From positions 74,332,033 to 74,396,032 of the forward strand of contig CM048845.1 of assembly GCA_026545225.1 (NCBI GenBank): a stretch of 64,000 bases of DNA. Direction: 5' to 3'. Shown in pieces: positions 1 through 11,426 of the stretch. Under the pieces are notes generated by a model. That model saw only the letters and a program-made list of their open reading frames with translations. It ran no database searches and was not told where the DNA came from. Positions within the stretch are counted from its first letter, which is position 1. The number at the start of each line of letters is the position of its first letter. The stretch comes from Cornus controversa. Lineage: Eukaryota > Streptophyta > Magnoliopsida > Cornales > Cornaceae. The translations under genes and the position numbers were made by a program.

Positions 1-37
1 ATGCCATAGTTTAATTAGGATAAGGCTATCTGCTCAC

Positions 38-1803
38 CAAATTTAGCAGATAAGCCGACAAAATAGCTGGCGTATCCCCTTCGATTGCTGGAAGAAAAGC
101 TGGTTTATTTCTCTGTCTTTCTAACTCGAATGTCTCGGTATGAACATGTTTGTTGTTATAGAAGACAGTCCAGCTTCCACCACTATCTTTATTAAAATAC
201 AAAGCATGTAGCATTCCTTCTCCTTCCACCCAAATGTGACTTGATCTTCCAAACAATTGTTGATTTTAATCCTCCAAAAAGAGGGTTTGGTCCTGCAAAT
301 ACAATACAATTCACAAGTTAACAACATTTTAACATACGTTTGCAAATTTATCAATAATTTACTGTTATTTTTTTGCAATTTATGATAAAAATAAATTTAC
401 TGTTATTTTTTTTTGCGATTTATGATAAAAAAAGAAAAAGAAGGTCGCCTTGTTTGGCACTTCTACTTCCAACAATTGGGCATCAACAAATGATTAGATA
501 GAGAGCCACACTAACAGTTTATGTCATGATATTTTCTAAGTGAATTGAAAAGAACTCTGTATGATCAAATAAAGAATTCCTATGTAGGTTGAACTTAACG
601 TAAACTTACAATAATTAAATTCGAGCCAATTGTAATTAAATATTTAGCCTGCTATATACTGCCACTAGGGGCGTAGGTTAAAATTGCAGATCATTTTAGA
701 TTTTGTATATATCAATATCGATGTGTTAGCCCATGTTTAGTTATCTCCTAGTCAATTCATATATTTATGTTATCAATTTTCGATCATTATCAATGTTTTC
801 TTGCTGTCTCACAAAGAAAGTAGCCCTACCTTTTGTTTTTCATCATTGTGTTTTCATAACATTCTTCAAACAAGCAAAGACAAAATAATAATCCAAATAG
901 TTTGAAGATTAAAATATAGTATATCCTACTAGTTAAGGAAAATAGGAACTATGACAGAGACAAATATGCATGCTAAAATATGATATTTAAAGGGCATTAT
1001 GTACCATTTCTTATGTAAACACCCTCTAAAAAATCATCTGGAATCCTCCCTTCAATGTTGATAACAAGAACAGCTTCTTCCAACTCTTCAACCGGAGCTA
1101 AGTTACTCTGCTAATACGTAGAGATAATTAACAACTAACCAATAAAAATTACCCTATCTTTATATTTAATTCGCGTCTGAGCTTTGTGTTATTATATATG
1201 AAAGACTAATGCATGACAATGGTACCTGAGATGGGAGCAATGGCTGATCATTGAATTCGAACACCAAGTCAACAAAGGCATCCAATAGTCTCACAGAAGT
1301 GCTCTTGATGATTTCAGAAACACTAATTTGCAGAGGAACTTGCTGCAACTCTCTCAATAGTGGCTGCTCATTGAAACCAAAACTATATTACTTATGCATT
1401 TATAAAAAAAATTAGATTGTTTTCAGTTTAACATGGCTCTAGTTTTTGTACGTAGCTAGTTGGATAAAGTTTTAGATTAATTTATTATCATTATGAAAAT
1501 AAATAAATAAAGGTGCCAGAATGAAGCTAAAATTAAGCAGATAAGATTAAACTTGAACTGTAAATAAATTCGTTTAATGATAATATAATTTGGAGAATGG
1601 AGATTTACATGTCCAAATATGGCTGTAAAGTTGGCAATTCTAATAGGTTTGGACTTTGGCTGATAACAATTTGCACATTTGGATCAGTGAAGATTTAACT
1701 TGTTCATATTGAATTAAAAGCTTCGCATTTTGACGAGCATGTATCATACTAGAAAGAAAGCTATATATGTATGTATAATGTCCATATATATATATATATA
1801 TAT

Positions 1804-1841
<38 letters not shown>

Positions 1842-1981
1842 TAACCTTGAAAGCAGAGGAGAGAGAGAAATTTAATAACCTTGAAAGCAGAGGAGAGAGA
1901 GGCTTTGAAGTAATCAACTCTGCATGAGATTGCAGGCCTGACAGAGCAATTCACTTGAAATTCACAAGTCGAAAAGGCCAT
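38..1981 (-). pseudogene. CCD1-like: CCD1-like copy 1, 5' part only, frameshifted
   Basis: Exons 1-4 of a carotenoid cleavage dioxygenase 1-like gene are visible: exon 1 1981-1880 (34 codons, starts MAFSTCEF), exon 2 1363-1226, exon 3 1107-1005 and exon 4 292-38. Splice sites are GT-AG and phases match the two complete copies in this window. Exons 5-13 would lie left of the window. Exon 4 is 255 bp instead of 260: five bases are missing just before the FGRSSH codons, so the frame shifts and soon meets a stop. Past the shift the family sequence is otherwise well kept (WVEGEGMLHALYFNKDSGGS in the other frame), so the lesion looks young. A partial second exon-1 copy without ATG lies upstream (about 1995-2043), as in copy 3. 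A sequencing error at the indel is the main alternative to a pseudogene. Confidence 0.85.
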
Positions 1982-2043
1982 CTCTCTCTCACTGATCAAC
2001 TCTGTGTGAGATGTAAGGCTTCTGGCTAGTAGAAATGGCTCTC
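1849..2043 (-). repeat. Local duplications around CCD copy 1 exon 1
   Basis: The exon-1 donor region (TTTAATAACCTTGAAAGCAG) occurs twice in tandem, at about 1848-1857 plus 1871-1890. An eroded copy of the exon-1/5' leader lies at about 1995-2043, in which the ATG has been lost (GAAATGGCTCTC on the plus strand in place of GAAATGGCCATC). Flanking (GA)n and (CT)n runs probably helped slippage or unequal exchange. Confidence 0.6.
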
Positions 2044-2546
2044 TCTCTCTCATGTAAGAAACTTAACTGCAAAATGCAAACTTATGGGGTAGTTATATAG
2101 GTCTTAGTCATGTCTAATCCGATGCTATCAAAGAGCATGTTTTACTTGCTGATGCTAATGGACTTTATTTCTTGCATTACTTGGAATGGAATGAATATAT
2201 ATTTTTGTCAACAATTATCCTCCGATGACGACAAGAACCCATTCTGGTGTACTGAGCCTGTGTGCTGGACAGTCACGTTCTTATCGATGTGTACACTTCT
2301 AGAATTGGAGCTCTCGAGGCCTTGGGGGCGACAATGAATATTTGAAATATTTTGAGTGAAATGACTTCCACTCTCAGTTGGGGGATAAATATTACACTTT
2401 CTCTTCTTGTATGTTTTTTCTCTCTTTGTATGTACATGTGTTTCATAAATTCTTAAATTGTAGGCAACTATACGAATCGTCGGTTGAAGAAGGAGGTGAG
2501 AATGGCAATCAAATTGAGTTTCTCTCTTCTGTTTTTTTACTCTTTA

Positions 2547-2599
<53 letters not shown>

Positions 2600-4149
2600 T
2601 CTTATGCAGTCTCTCAACCTCTTTTCAAAATTCTCTCATCTTTGTTGAGTCTCTCTTTAAAATTCAAGAATGATCAGAAAATACTAAATCAAAATACAAT
2701 CATAAGAAACTTTAAGTGAATTATGTATTTATCTAATTATTCAAACGTACATGACTGAAAATAATTAGGGTTCTTATTCAAGAAAAATAGGCCACTCTCA
2801 AAGGGTATGTTAAAGACATCATGGAAAAAAGTGTAGTTTCTAATTTGAATTATTTGAAGATTTAATGGAAAGGGTGTTTCAAACATGTCCCAGTTATTGA
2901 GTTATGTTGGGGTTTGGATTATATAATGATAAATTTTGCTACTTTTTCTCTTTCGTGTATTCTCTAAAAAAACTTTCTTTTAAAATACAAAAATTTACCA
3001 AATAATTGGCCACGCAATTCTCGTATTCATGATGTTTAGCATTTTTTGAGAAATACCCCAGACAAGGGAAGCAAATCATAAATTATCCTGAAGATCCAAT
3101 CACAAAACAAACAAACAATAACATAATATTTAATGTGGTTCGACCCAATACTGTCTGTGTCCACGGAGAGAAGAAATTTCACTATCATTAATGAAAATAA
3201 TATACAACTATAGAGAACACATACTCAAAACTGTAGAGAACATATACTCACTCACTACCTCATGCGAAATTACTCCCTAATTAGATACTTTGAATATCAA
3301 ATTGTGTATACACACTATTTGCTTAAGGTATGGTATTAGATACTTGAGCCTTTTACGGTATACCACTTGATGAGATCTGTGTTTGTCATCAGTGTTTTAA
3401 CCACTCACTTATCATCTCTACCCCCACAAACTCAGAGAGGCTACACATCTCTACTCGTAGTGTCTCTTTTGCACCCACTCTTTTCTTTTCTCACTCACTC
3501 CTCCATTCTCTTTTCTTCTCTACTCTCTCAACTTAATTCCCTCTCTTTTCATAAAGAATTTCTAACTCATAGCTTGGTAAACAAGTGATACAAATTTATG
3601 TTGAACAAGAATGCAACTACTTGGGACTCAAGGACAATTACTTTGGGCCCAAGCTTAACAAATCAATCCCAAACATTACAATTTAAACCCTAATTAACCC
3701 AATAAGATTTTAAGACATACATAATCTTTGGCCAAAATTCTTCATCTTCACTAAGACCACCAACTCACACACTACTTTTTTATTTGGCCAAAATTTTCCA
3801 CCTTGACTAAAGATCACCAACTTAATTATCATTTTTGGACGAACCATCGTTTCTTATATCTTACTGGGAAAAAATACACCTTGTTTTGGACCATGGAATC
3901 AAATCACAAACTATCACGAATATCCAATCACAAAACACACTAACAATAACACAATTTTAATGTGGTACTAATTATTTTATTAGTGGATATTATTAGTAAT
4001 ATGATGTGCACGGGCCTTCTAATCAGCAAACAATAACACAATATTGAACGTGGTATTGAATTACAATCCTACGGTTGAATTAGGATCCTATTATGTTGTG
4101 GGGGTACAAGGAACTGTCCTTAGGAACGTTGTGCTGATTATTTTTTTAG
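1982..4149. other. Upstream region of CCD copy 1, noncoding
   Basis: I see no gene here. The stretch 2100-2360 resembles the upstream region of copy 2 (about 18540-19440): shared phrases include the TCAAAGAGCATSTTTT motif and ACGACAAGAACCCATTCT. At about 3095, 3925 and 4025 there are three related segments with (C)AATAACACAAT and a GTGGTTCG or GTGGTA motif; with the later 'gtccacggagag' they look like remnants of plant LTR sequences. No boundaries or target duplications could be fixed for these remnants. Confidence 0.5.
2551..2596. repeat. (TA)n microsatellite
   Basis: A 46-bp uninterrupted TA run in the noncoding region upstream of CCD copy 1. Similar runs are scattered through the window. 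Confidence 0.95.
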
Positions 4150-4360
4150 GAGCAATGCTACACGTCTCGAATAAATATCACGAATTTTAACTCGAATCTA
4201 TGTGGCAGGTGGTATAATCCATTATTTTAGGAGATAAAATTAAATGGTAAGTTATTATTGGTGGAATTCCCCCATACACGGAGTATATATGGTATTATCA
4301 CATGCCACATAGATTCGAGTTAAAATTCGTGAAATAAAATTGTGACGTTTAGCATTTCTC
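4150..4360. mobile_element. MITE with ~60-bp inverted ends
   Basis: The element starts GAGCAATGCTACACGTC and ends GACGTTTAGCATTTCTC, with long imperfect terminal inverted repeats that include TCACGAATTTTAACTCGAAT and its complement. It is flanked by identical TTTTTTTAG on both sides (4141-4149 and 4361-4369). No ORF is present. The 9-bp duplication suggests a Mutator-type origin; an 8-bp reading would suggest hAT. A diverged relative lies at about 42330-42500. Confidence 0.85.
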
Positions 4361-4714
4361 TTTTTTTAGTGAAGATTATTGTCAGTTTGTCCCGTGTTTT
4401 TCTCTCTACATTGGAGGGTTTTCACGTAAATCTTTGGTGCCTCTTGTTTTCTTGTATTGTTTATTTTTGTATTAGTTTGATGATTTGTTTGAATGATTAG
4501 TTTTTGCTTAGCCAAAAATATTTGGCACCAACACCTTCAAACCTAGCATGCGAGACAATTGAGTCTGGATCTTTTACCGTGCATAACATGGTATTGTACT
4601 GTGCATGTTCAACATTCTATTTCGAGGATGTGACACAATTTTTTCAAAGTTGCAGCACATGCAACACTATTATTTTGATACAATGCAACTATTTCAATGA
4701 TACAACACAACTAA

Positions 4715-5101
4715 GAGACCGTTTGGGGTTGCTGTTAAATTGAAAAAAACGCTTTTGTCAGTAGAGCTGCCAAAAAATTGATGTTGGTAAAAAAAAAACT
4801 TTGATGTTTGGTAATACATTGTATAAAGTACTTTTCTATTTTAAATATATTTGTTAACAATCTTTTTTAAAATACTTATATATATTGATAATTTTACAAT
4901 AATGTCTTTTAATAGAATATTACTATATTTTATAATAACAACTTTATAAAAAAAAAGGGTGAAAGTGTCTTTAAAACAATAAAAAATGTAAAAATTATCT
5001 AAGGAGAAAAAGCGCTTCTAATGATTACCAAACACATCTAAAAGCAAAATTTTATAATAAAAGCGCTTTTAAGCTTTTAAAAAGCAATCCTAAACGGAAT
5101 C
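4715..5101. mobile_element. Tourist-like MITE (PIF/Harbinger type)
   Basis: The ends are inverted: GAGACCGTTTGGGGTTGCT on the left, and the right end reads GATTCCGTTTAGGATTGCT on the other strand, with inner AAAGCGCTTTT motifs also inverted. TAA flanks both sides (4712-4714 and 5102-5104), the usual target duplication of PIF/Harbinger elements. It is 387 bp and noncoding. It interrupts a local repeat rich in TGCAACACTATTATTTTGA, one copy of which lies on each side. Confidence 0.8.
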
Positions 5102-5603
5102 TAAATCTAGGTTGCAACAAATGCAACACTATTATTTTGAAAAAAACACAATTATTTCAAGGATATAATATAATTAAATTGAGGTTGCAACACGTGCAAC
5201 ACCACTACATTCCTCCTTAATTAATTGTTTTGCATCTTGTAATAGTTGTGTTGCAAGTGCAAAATAAGTTCTTGTTAAACTCTGAACTATCAATAGTTTA
5301 GAAATAGAGTAATGATACAGAATCCAAATTCAGAGGATAAATCATTATTCTTACAAAAAGGCCAATAGCATAACTACGTTGTTGGCTAGCAGCTAAAAAT
5401 GCTCTAAAAATTCGTGAATTGCAATCTGGGACCCAATCCTTTCCTTTCTTACATTAATATATATATATATATATATATACATATATATATACATACATAT
5501 ATATATACATATATATATATATATGGGTTAATTACATAACTCCCTAAACTATAAAAAAGTTCATAACACCCCATGTACTAACTTATTAACGGAAACCACC
5601 TTA

Positions 5604-5655
<52 letters not shown>

Positions 5656-6628
5656 ATCTTACGTTTAAGTTTGGTCCAAAATATCTTTGTCTATCTACGG
5701 TTTAAAATCAATTTATCTAACAATCTAATGGTTGAGATTCCTTTAACATTGATAGTGTTGTAGGCACGGACATACACTAGTGTGAATGTATGTGTATATA
5801 TATATATTATATAAATCCTTAAGGTCATAACCACCTTATCTTACTAGATTTACCATATCTGCTCGATAGTAAATGCACTAATTACCATATTTACTTTATT
5901 TATAGTATAAGAGTTTTATTCTCTTGCATTGTTTGGGTGTTGAGATATGTGCTTTTCACTCTATTATATCACATTGCCAAAGGACAACTTTTTTCAGGAA
6001 CTATTTACATAGGAAATGTTTTTATTTCTTTGGGTAAATATCATTTACCTCCCCTGAGGTGTCAATATCTCACATACCTCTTCTCTACGTTTCATAATCT
6101 CACCTACCTTCTCCTAGGTTATGAATTATGTAATAGACTCCTCCCTCCCGTAACGGCGGCTGACGCAAGCAAACAAAATCAGATGTCAGCTAGAGAAAAT
6201 AGATAAAAAGTCAATTTTCCTTTCTTACGTATGAAATAACTTTTTTAACCTTGTTGACCAAGTAAATATTACTTATATACGATTAAATTATTAACAAAAA
6301 TTTACCACAATGCCCTTATATATACAAATATATATAAGTATACAAACCTATTTTTACAGTTCTCTATGTCGTTTCATAATCCCTAATCTCTCTGTCCCCC
6401 TCTATTCGCACAATATTAGAGCTTTTGAAGCTATCGTTGTAAAATTAAAGATGGAGTCTTCAAAATTAAAATTAATTTTAGTTGTTGAAATAGGTTTTTG
6501 ATCGGTGGGTTTTGCCTGAAAGTTCTTGTAAGGACCGTGACAATTTTCAACCGATTTTTTTTTTTTTATTTATTGGCATGTAAATTATTTAAATAATTAT
6601 ATGCATGTTTAAAATTTGAAATACATAT
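5102..6628. other. Noncoding, TA-rich, repeat remnants
   Basis: No gene is seen. It holds mixed (TA)n/(CATA)n runs at 5453-5530 and 5612-5653. The segment 5895-6020 (ATTGTTTGGGTGTTGAGATA) is duplicated at about 11865-11965. From 6030 there is a TE-like end (GGGTAAATATCATTTACCTC) of a type often seen at the ends of plant transposons, but no partner end was found. Confidence 0.5.
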
Positions 6629-6971
6629 TTGGGGACTTGTATAAGAGTCCGAAAAAGTTTTGGGAGTGTTTGGCGATATTTGAGATTTTCGGGTCAAAGA
6701 CGATGTGTTGAGTATATAGAGGACTACAACTTCAATTTACAATATCATCCAGAGAAAATAAATGTAGTGGCGAATGCATTCAGCAGAAAGTCTTATGGGA
6801 CTCTAGCTAGCATAGCCATACAGGAATGAAATATGATGGAAGATTTATTGGAGTTGGGACTATATTTCAGTGATGATAGTGAACCAGCTACGTTGTTTAC
6901 CTTGGTAGCTCAACCTATACTTGTGAACAAGGTGATTGAGACATAAAAATAGGATTGTGAGTTATCAAGTG
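6629..6971 (+). pseudogene. Ty3/gypsy pol fragment (RNase H C-terminal end)
   Basis: From about 6689 the translation reads CVEYIEDYNFNLQYHPEKIN followed by VVANAFSRKS, which matches the end of the RNase H domain of plant chromovirus-type gypsy polyproteins (usual form YHPGKANVVADALSRK). After one stop at 6827 the frame continues with LVAQPILVNKVIE, also typical of the segment between RNase H and integrase. It is degenerate (Y for the usual catalytic-region residues, in-frame stops) and ends where the solo LTR at 6972 is inserted. Nothing upstream of RNase H is recognisable, so this is a truncated relic. Confidence 0.75.
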
Positions 6972-8535
6972 TGTTGACCCGAAGGTTTTGACCTAAGGGC
7001 AATCTTATAATTTTGATGATTACAAATCATTTATGATGTCTTTATTACTAATGTATTTATTTAAGTGGTTATGCTAGTGATCATATATAAAGACAAATTT
7101 CAAGGAATCCATTGCTTTCAAGCTCAAAGAAGTGTCATATAAAATCAAGAGAACGGATCGTGAAGCATCATCAAAAAGGAAGTATTTAAAGTTTCAAAGT
7201 CTTCCATGATCAAACATCTCAAACAAGTGTCCATTTCCTTAACAAGAACTCAACCAATCAATCCATTTTGAAGAAGGGGTAGATAGAATGATAAGCACTT
7301 AGGACATAATGTTAAAGTTTATTTGAATTCAAGTAAAGCTCAACTCTTTCAATGATCATTCACTAAAAATCTTTACAAAAATCATTTTTGATTATATATA
7401 AATCTTGATCATCACTCATAGTTCATCACTGACCATCTTATATAAATGTCTATTCAAAAATCTGTTTTAAAAAGAGCTATTTGGTATATATATACAGTTT
7501 CGGTCGACTGATGAGATCCTTCAGTCGACTGAACAAATCTGGAATTAAATTCCAGTAGACTTTACAAAATAGGGGAGTTTCAGTCGACCGAAGCTCAACT
7601 TCAGTCGACCGGAACAAGGTTATCGGTCGACCGAATCCTTTCATCAGTCTACTAATAGAAACTAGAAAAGAATTCCAGTACGCTTTACAAAACAGAAGAG
7701 TTTCAGTCGACCGAAACACTTGGTTCAGTCGACCAATGAAATCATCAGTCGACTGAAACCTGGTGGTTCAGAAAATTAACGGCTAGTTTCTACATTTAAT
7801 GCTCCAAACCACTTGTGCAACTACTTTAAAATGGACTTGTCTGATCTCTTCTCTATAAAAGAAGTTGTTCTATGAATCATACAAGACACAGAACTTGAGA
7901 AAATCATTTCTTATAAAATCATCTAAGCATTCTTTCATTGTCTCTGTTTTTCAAAGACTTGAGCTTTAAACACTTGTGATTCATTTACTCTCTAGTCTAT
8001 GAGCTTACACTTGTGTATCTATCTATTGTAAGAGAAAAACTTATTGAGAGCTTCATATGTAAATCTATCTTCTAGAGATTCTTGTATAAAAAAACTCTTT
8101 CATTCAAGAGGATCAGTTTGATCCAAAGAAAGCCTAAAGGAGGTTGTTCCTTTAGCAAAGGGTTGGTGTAACCCAAGGAAGAGTAAGAGAAAGAATTTCT
8201 CTTGAGTAAGAAGGTTCTGCACTCCACCTGCAAAGAGTAGCCATATTGGATATGAGAAGTCTCAAGAGGGGTCTTGAGCTGAGGAGTAGGAATTCCGAAC
8301 CTCACAAAAATTATTGTGTCAATTGTGTTTGATCTCTTTATCTCTATCTTGTTATATTGTACTTTATATTGTTAAATCAATTTTTGAACATTTATTGCAT
8401 AAATAGAAGTAAAATCAATCCTAGCTAACTTGCAAATTGTTAATCGAAAACAAAAATACTAAATATTTGACATAGACTTTATTCACCCTCCCCCCCCCCC
8501 CCCCTTCTAGAGTCAATACTAGTACTTGAGTAACA
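6972..8535 (+). mobile_element. SIRE/Maximus-like solo LTR
   Basis: This 1564-bp segment starts TGTTGACC and ends GAGTAACA (inverted TGTT...AACA) and is bounded by the identical 5-bp duplication AAGTG (6967-6971, 8536-8540), so it is a complete solo LTR. A TATA-like CTATAAAAG lies at about 7852. The near-end TTATTCACCC followed by a long C run and TTCTAGAGTC is typical of Copia SIRE-type LTRs. There is no internal region or PBS. It sits exactly between a gypsy relic and a CCD1-like fragment that were already joined. Confidence 0.88.
7495..7762. repeat. Degenerate tandem array in the solo LTR
   Basis: The motif TTTCAGTCGACCGAAAC and variants (CAGTCGACTGAA, CAGTCGACCGGAA) occur about ten times, many being near-palindromes around TCGACCGA. 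Longer units containing GAATTCCAGTA and CTTTACAAAA also repeat. The array lies in the U3 part of the LTR, upstream of the TATA-like box, where enhancer-like repeats are common. Confidence 0.75.
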
Positions 8536-8540
8536 AAGTG

Positions 8541-9096
8541 TTTAGTTATCTCCTAGTCAATTCATATATATACATATATATTATCAATTCTCTATCATTA
8601 TCAATGGTTTCTTGTTGTCTCACAAACAAAGTAGCCCTCTTTTTTGTTTTCATCATTGTGTTTTCATAACATTCTTCAAACAAGCAAAGACAAAATAATA
8701 ATCCAAATAGTTTGAAGATTAAAATAATATTATATCCTACTAGTTAAGAAAAATAGGAACTATGACATAGACAATTATGCATTCTAGAATATGATATTTA
8801 AAGGGTATTATGTACCATTTCTTATGTAAACACCATTGGAAAAATCATTTGGAATCGTCCTTTCAATGTTGGTAACAAGAAAAGCTTCTCCCAACTCTTC
8901 AACTAGAGCAAACTTACTCTGGCTAGTATATATGTAGATATAATTAACATATCTATGTATATAATTTATGTTCGAGCATGTGTTTTAGTATGAAAGATTA
9001 ATCACAATGATACCTGAGTGGGAGCAATGGTTGATCATGGAATTCAAACACGGAATCAACAAAGGCATCCAGTAGTCTCACACAAGTGTTGTTCAT
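8541..9096 (-). pseudogene. CCD1-like: CCD1-like fragment (exons 2-3)
   Basis: Exon 3 (8918-8816) is full length but diverged, with GRIPDDF changed to RTIPNDF. Exon 2 is kept from 9014 to about 9092 with a 1-bp loss next to its donor. The intron and flanks match copy 1 (8541-8700 resembles 731-890). Homology ends at about 9092-9096, where an LTR-like sequence starts. Exon 1 and everything downstream are missing, although a scrap of CCD upstream sequence is recognisable at about 12490-12640. This is a dead fourth copy broken up by transposons. Confidence 0.85.
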
Positions 9097-10210
9097 TGTA
9101 AGGGAAAAAATCCCTTAGCTATTCACATGGGTTGACTGATACGCGAACAGGCCAAGCCCAAGACTAAGCAAAAGCCCTAAAGAATCATTTCAAAAAGAAG
9201 AATAGGCTTAGTCGCCCATTTATAAGGTCAAAAACGACCCAACTTAAACATGAAGTCCAAACTCTATGAGGAATCTATGCTATTAAGAGAAAAGATAGAT
9301 GTAAATAAGAAAATTTGAGTCCTAAAGGGATTGAATTTTCAACTTGTATAAATATATGAAAAAAATGAATAAAAAAGGATCCCTGAATCATCACCTCTAT
9401 CTCTCTGAAAAAATATTATGTTCTTGAAATTATTGAGTGTGTGTATTAAATTTATTAGCAGGAAATTAGTTAAGCAATTTTTTGTACCAATACTTTGGCG
9501 TCGTTTATAAGTGCACAAAACATCCTATTTTATATCTCAAAATAAGTTTTAATTACTCTTTTACTTTATTTAAATGTTCTTATCTTTGCATTTTATGTTT
9601 ATAGGGGTTGATTTCCAAATAAGAAGAAAAGTAGCAAAAATGGGTTGAAAATGATATATATAGCTATAGATGAATAGAAGAAGAATTGTAGAAGAAATGG
9701 TATTCTGTACAATCTACTAAACAAGAGGTTTGAAGTTCAAAACTTTATAAAATATTTTTTTTTACACGGCCATGTCAGTAGTGCAGAATTCAAATTGAAG
9801 ATATGGAGATCAAATCTTAGATATTTAAATTCAAAATTTTGTATTTTGTATTTTGAATTTTTATTTTTAAATTTTGTATTTAAAATTTTTTTTATTTTAA
9901 ATTCTTTTTCCCCACCTAAACCATTCCCATTTCAAACATTTATTCCACTTTCACCGTCCAATAAATAGAGAGATGTTCGACTACTCATTCGGTGATAACT
10001 TTCACTACATTAATCATTTTCCTAGCACTAATTGCACAAATCCATGGACTACAAAAGATTTGCATAATACGTATAATCAAAAGTTTACAAATAACTGGCA
10101 ATTAGAAGTGTGAAAATTATTGAATTGCTTATGATCGGTTAATTGCACAAACCGGTTAAACTATAAGAAATTTTCATTTTGTTTTCTTTGGGTAAATAAG
10201 TTTATACATG
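9096..10210 (+). mobile_element. Possible gypsy-type LTR end with PBS-like site
   Basis: The stretch starts TGTAAGGGAAAAAATCCCTT at the point where CCD homology stops. At about 9495 it has TTTGGCGTCGTTTATAAG, close to the TGGCGCCGTTG primer-binding form of many plant gypsy elements. The following 9506-9960 is an inverted relative of 23430-23890 inside the gypsy element further right. No ORF, no paired LTR and no target duplication were found, so limits are approximate. Confidence 0.35.
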
Positions 10211-10244
10211 CATTCTGTTAGATTATATATTTTATATTATAGAT

Positions 10245-10275
<31 letters not shown>

Positions 10276-10650
10276 TCCTAATAGGTTTCTTATACCCTTT
10301 CCTAAACCATTTAGGATTAGGATTTCTTATCTTCTAAGTTTACTTAGCCTCTAAGATTATGTGCCTATAAATAGGCATTTTATGTTTAATTTATAATTCA
10401 ATATATATTCTTCATATATTTCTAACATGTTAGATTATATATTTCCTATTATAGATTATATATATATATATATTCCTAATAGGTTTCTTTTACACCTTCT
10501 CCTAAACCATCTAAGACTAGGATTTCTTGTCTCCTAAGTTTACTCAGCCTCTAAGATTATGTGTCTATAAATAGGCTTTTTATGTATTGTTTATAATATC
10601 AAATAATATATCAATTCAATCAATACAATTATTTTTCTTTATTTCTAATA

Positions 10651-10662
10651 TGGTATCAGAGC
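10651..10662 (+). other. Primer-binding site of the TRIM
   Basis: TGGTATCAGAGC is the perfect complement of the 3' end of plant initiator tRNA-Met and lies directly after LTR 2, so it fixes both the orientation and the 3' limit of that LTR. Confidence 0.9.
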
Positions 10663-10845
10663 CTATCAATTCCTGATAGTATTCATTGTCAATCCCCTCA
10701 CCGCCGAGGATGACACCATTCACTTCATCCCCTACAGTCAATCGTAGAAAATAGCTTTTATTTATTTATTTATTTATACAGATAATAAAAGAAGAAAAAT
10801 TTGACAGCCCAGTTCAATTTCAATTCATTGGCTCTCACTAGCATC

Positions 10846-11096
10846 TGTGTGTCAAAGTTACTGATTTCAATAAGCCCCTTTTCTGATTTTCAAATCAGTT
10901 TTCACTCCAACGAACAGTTTTCAATCTTACCATCACTCTAACGAGTTCACTCTTTTACAGCTTCTTTGTAAGTGTTTCACAGCCATTGTTGATAACATCA
11001 CTAGATTGCTTTTACGAGTTATAACATTTGTGTGTCAAAGACGCTGATTTTGACGAGCTCATTTTCTGATTTTCAAATTAGTTTTCACTCCAAAGA
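10846..11096. repeat. Direct repeat inside the TRIM
   Basis: GTGTGTCAAAG..., TTTTCTGATTTTCAAAT and GTTTTCACTCCAA occur in the same order at about 10846-10912 and 11030-11096. A similar relation continues in the following CTTCTTTGTA(A/G)GTGTT region. The period is about 183 bp, with about two units. Confidence 0.8.
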
Positions 11097-11426
11097 GCCG
11101 CTTTAGGATATTTCGGCTTTTTTGCAACTTCTTTGTAGGTGTTCTCAGTCACAGTTGGTTATATCACCAGATTGATTTTGCGAGCCGCATTTAATATTTT
11201 GTCTCCAAACTTAAGTTGACTTAATATGACTCATCTTGAGTTTGCGGGAGGCTGTTAGATTATATATATATATATATTCTTAATAGGTTTCTTATACTTT
11301 TTCCTAAATCATGCATCTAGGACTAGAATTTCTTATCTCTTAAATTTACTTAGCCTGTCTATAAATAGGCCTTTTATGTATGGTTCATAATTCAATATAT
11401 ATTCTTCATATATTTCTAACACATTC

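Larger units (their letters stand above)
10216..11421 (+). mobile_element. TRIM retrotransposon with three LTRs
   Basis: Three copies of a short LTR (TGTTAGATTATAT...TTTCTAACA) lie at 10216-10427, 10428-10650 and 11253-11421. The first two abut directly. A primer-binding site TGGTATCAGAGC for initiator tRNA-Met follows the second, and a purine-rich GAGTTTGCGGGAGGC precedes the third. The whole is bounded by CATTC (10211-10215, 11422-11426). The 602-bp interior encodes no protein and holds a direct repeat of about 183-bp period. Each LTR has a CTATAAATAGG box. This is a terminal-repeat retrotransposon in miniature, with a tandem LTR duplication probably from unequal recombination. Confidence 0.88.

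Noticed and set aside
1730..1927. Small ORF with an RERERERE run
   Set aside because: It is a translation of a (TA)n/(GA)n microsatellite in CCD intron 1; the same artefact appears at 18208-18390.
7495..7762. CRISPR-like array of short palindromic repeats
   Set aside because: The units are unevenly spaced variants of TCGACCGA within the U3 part of a bounded plant LTR; there are no regular spacers and this is a plant nuclear genome.
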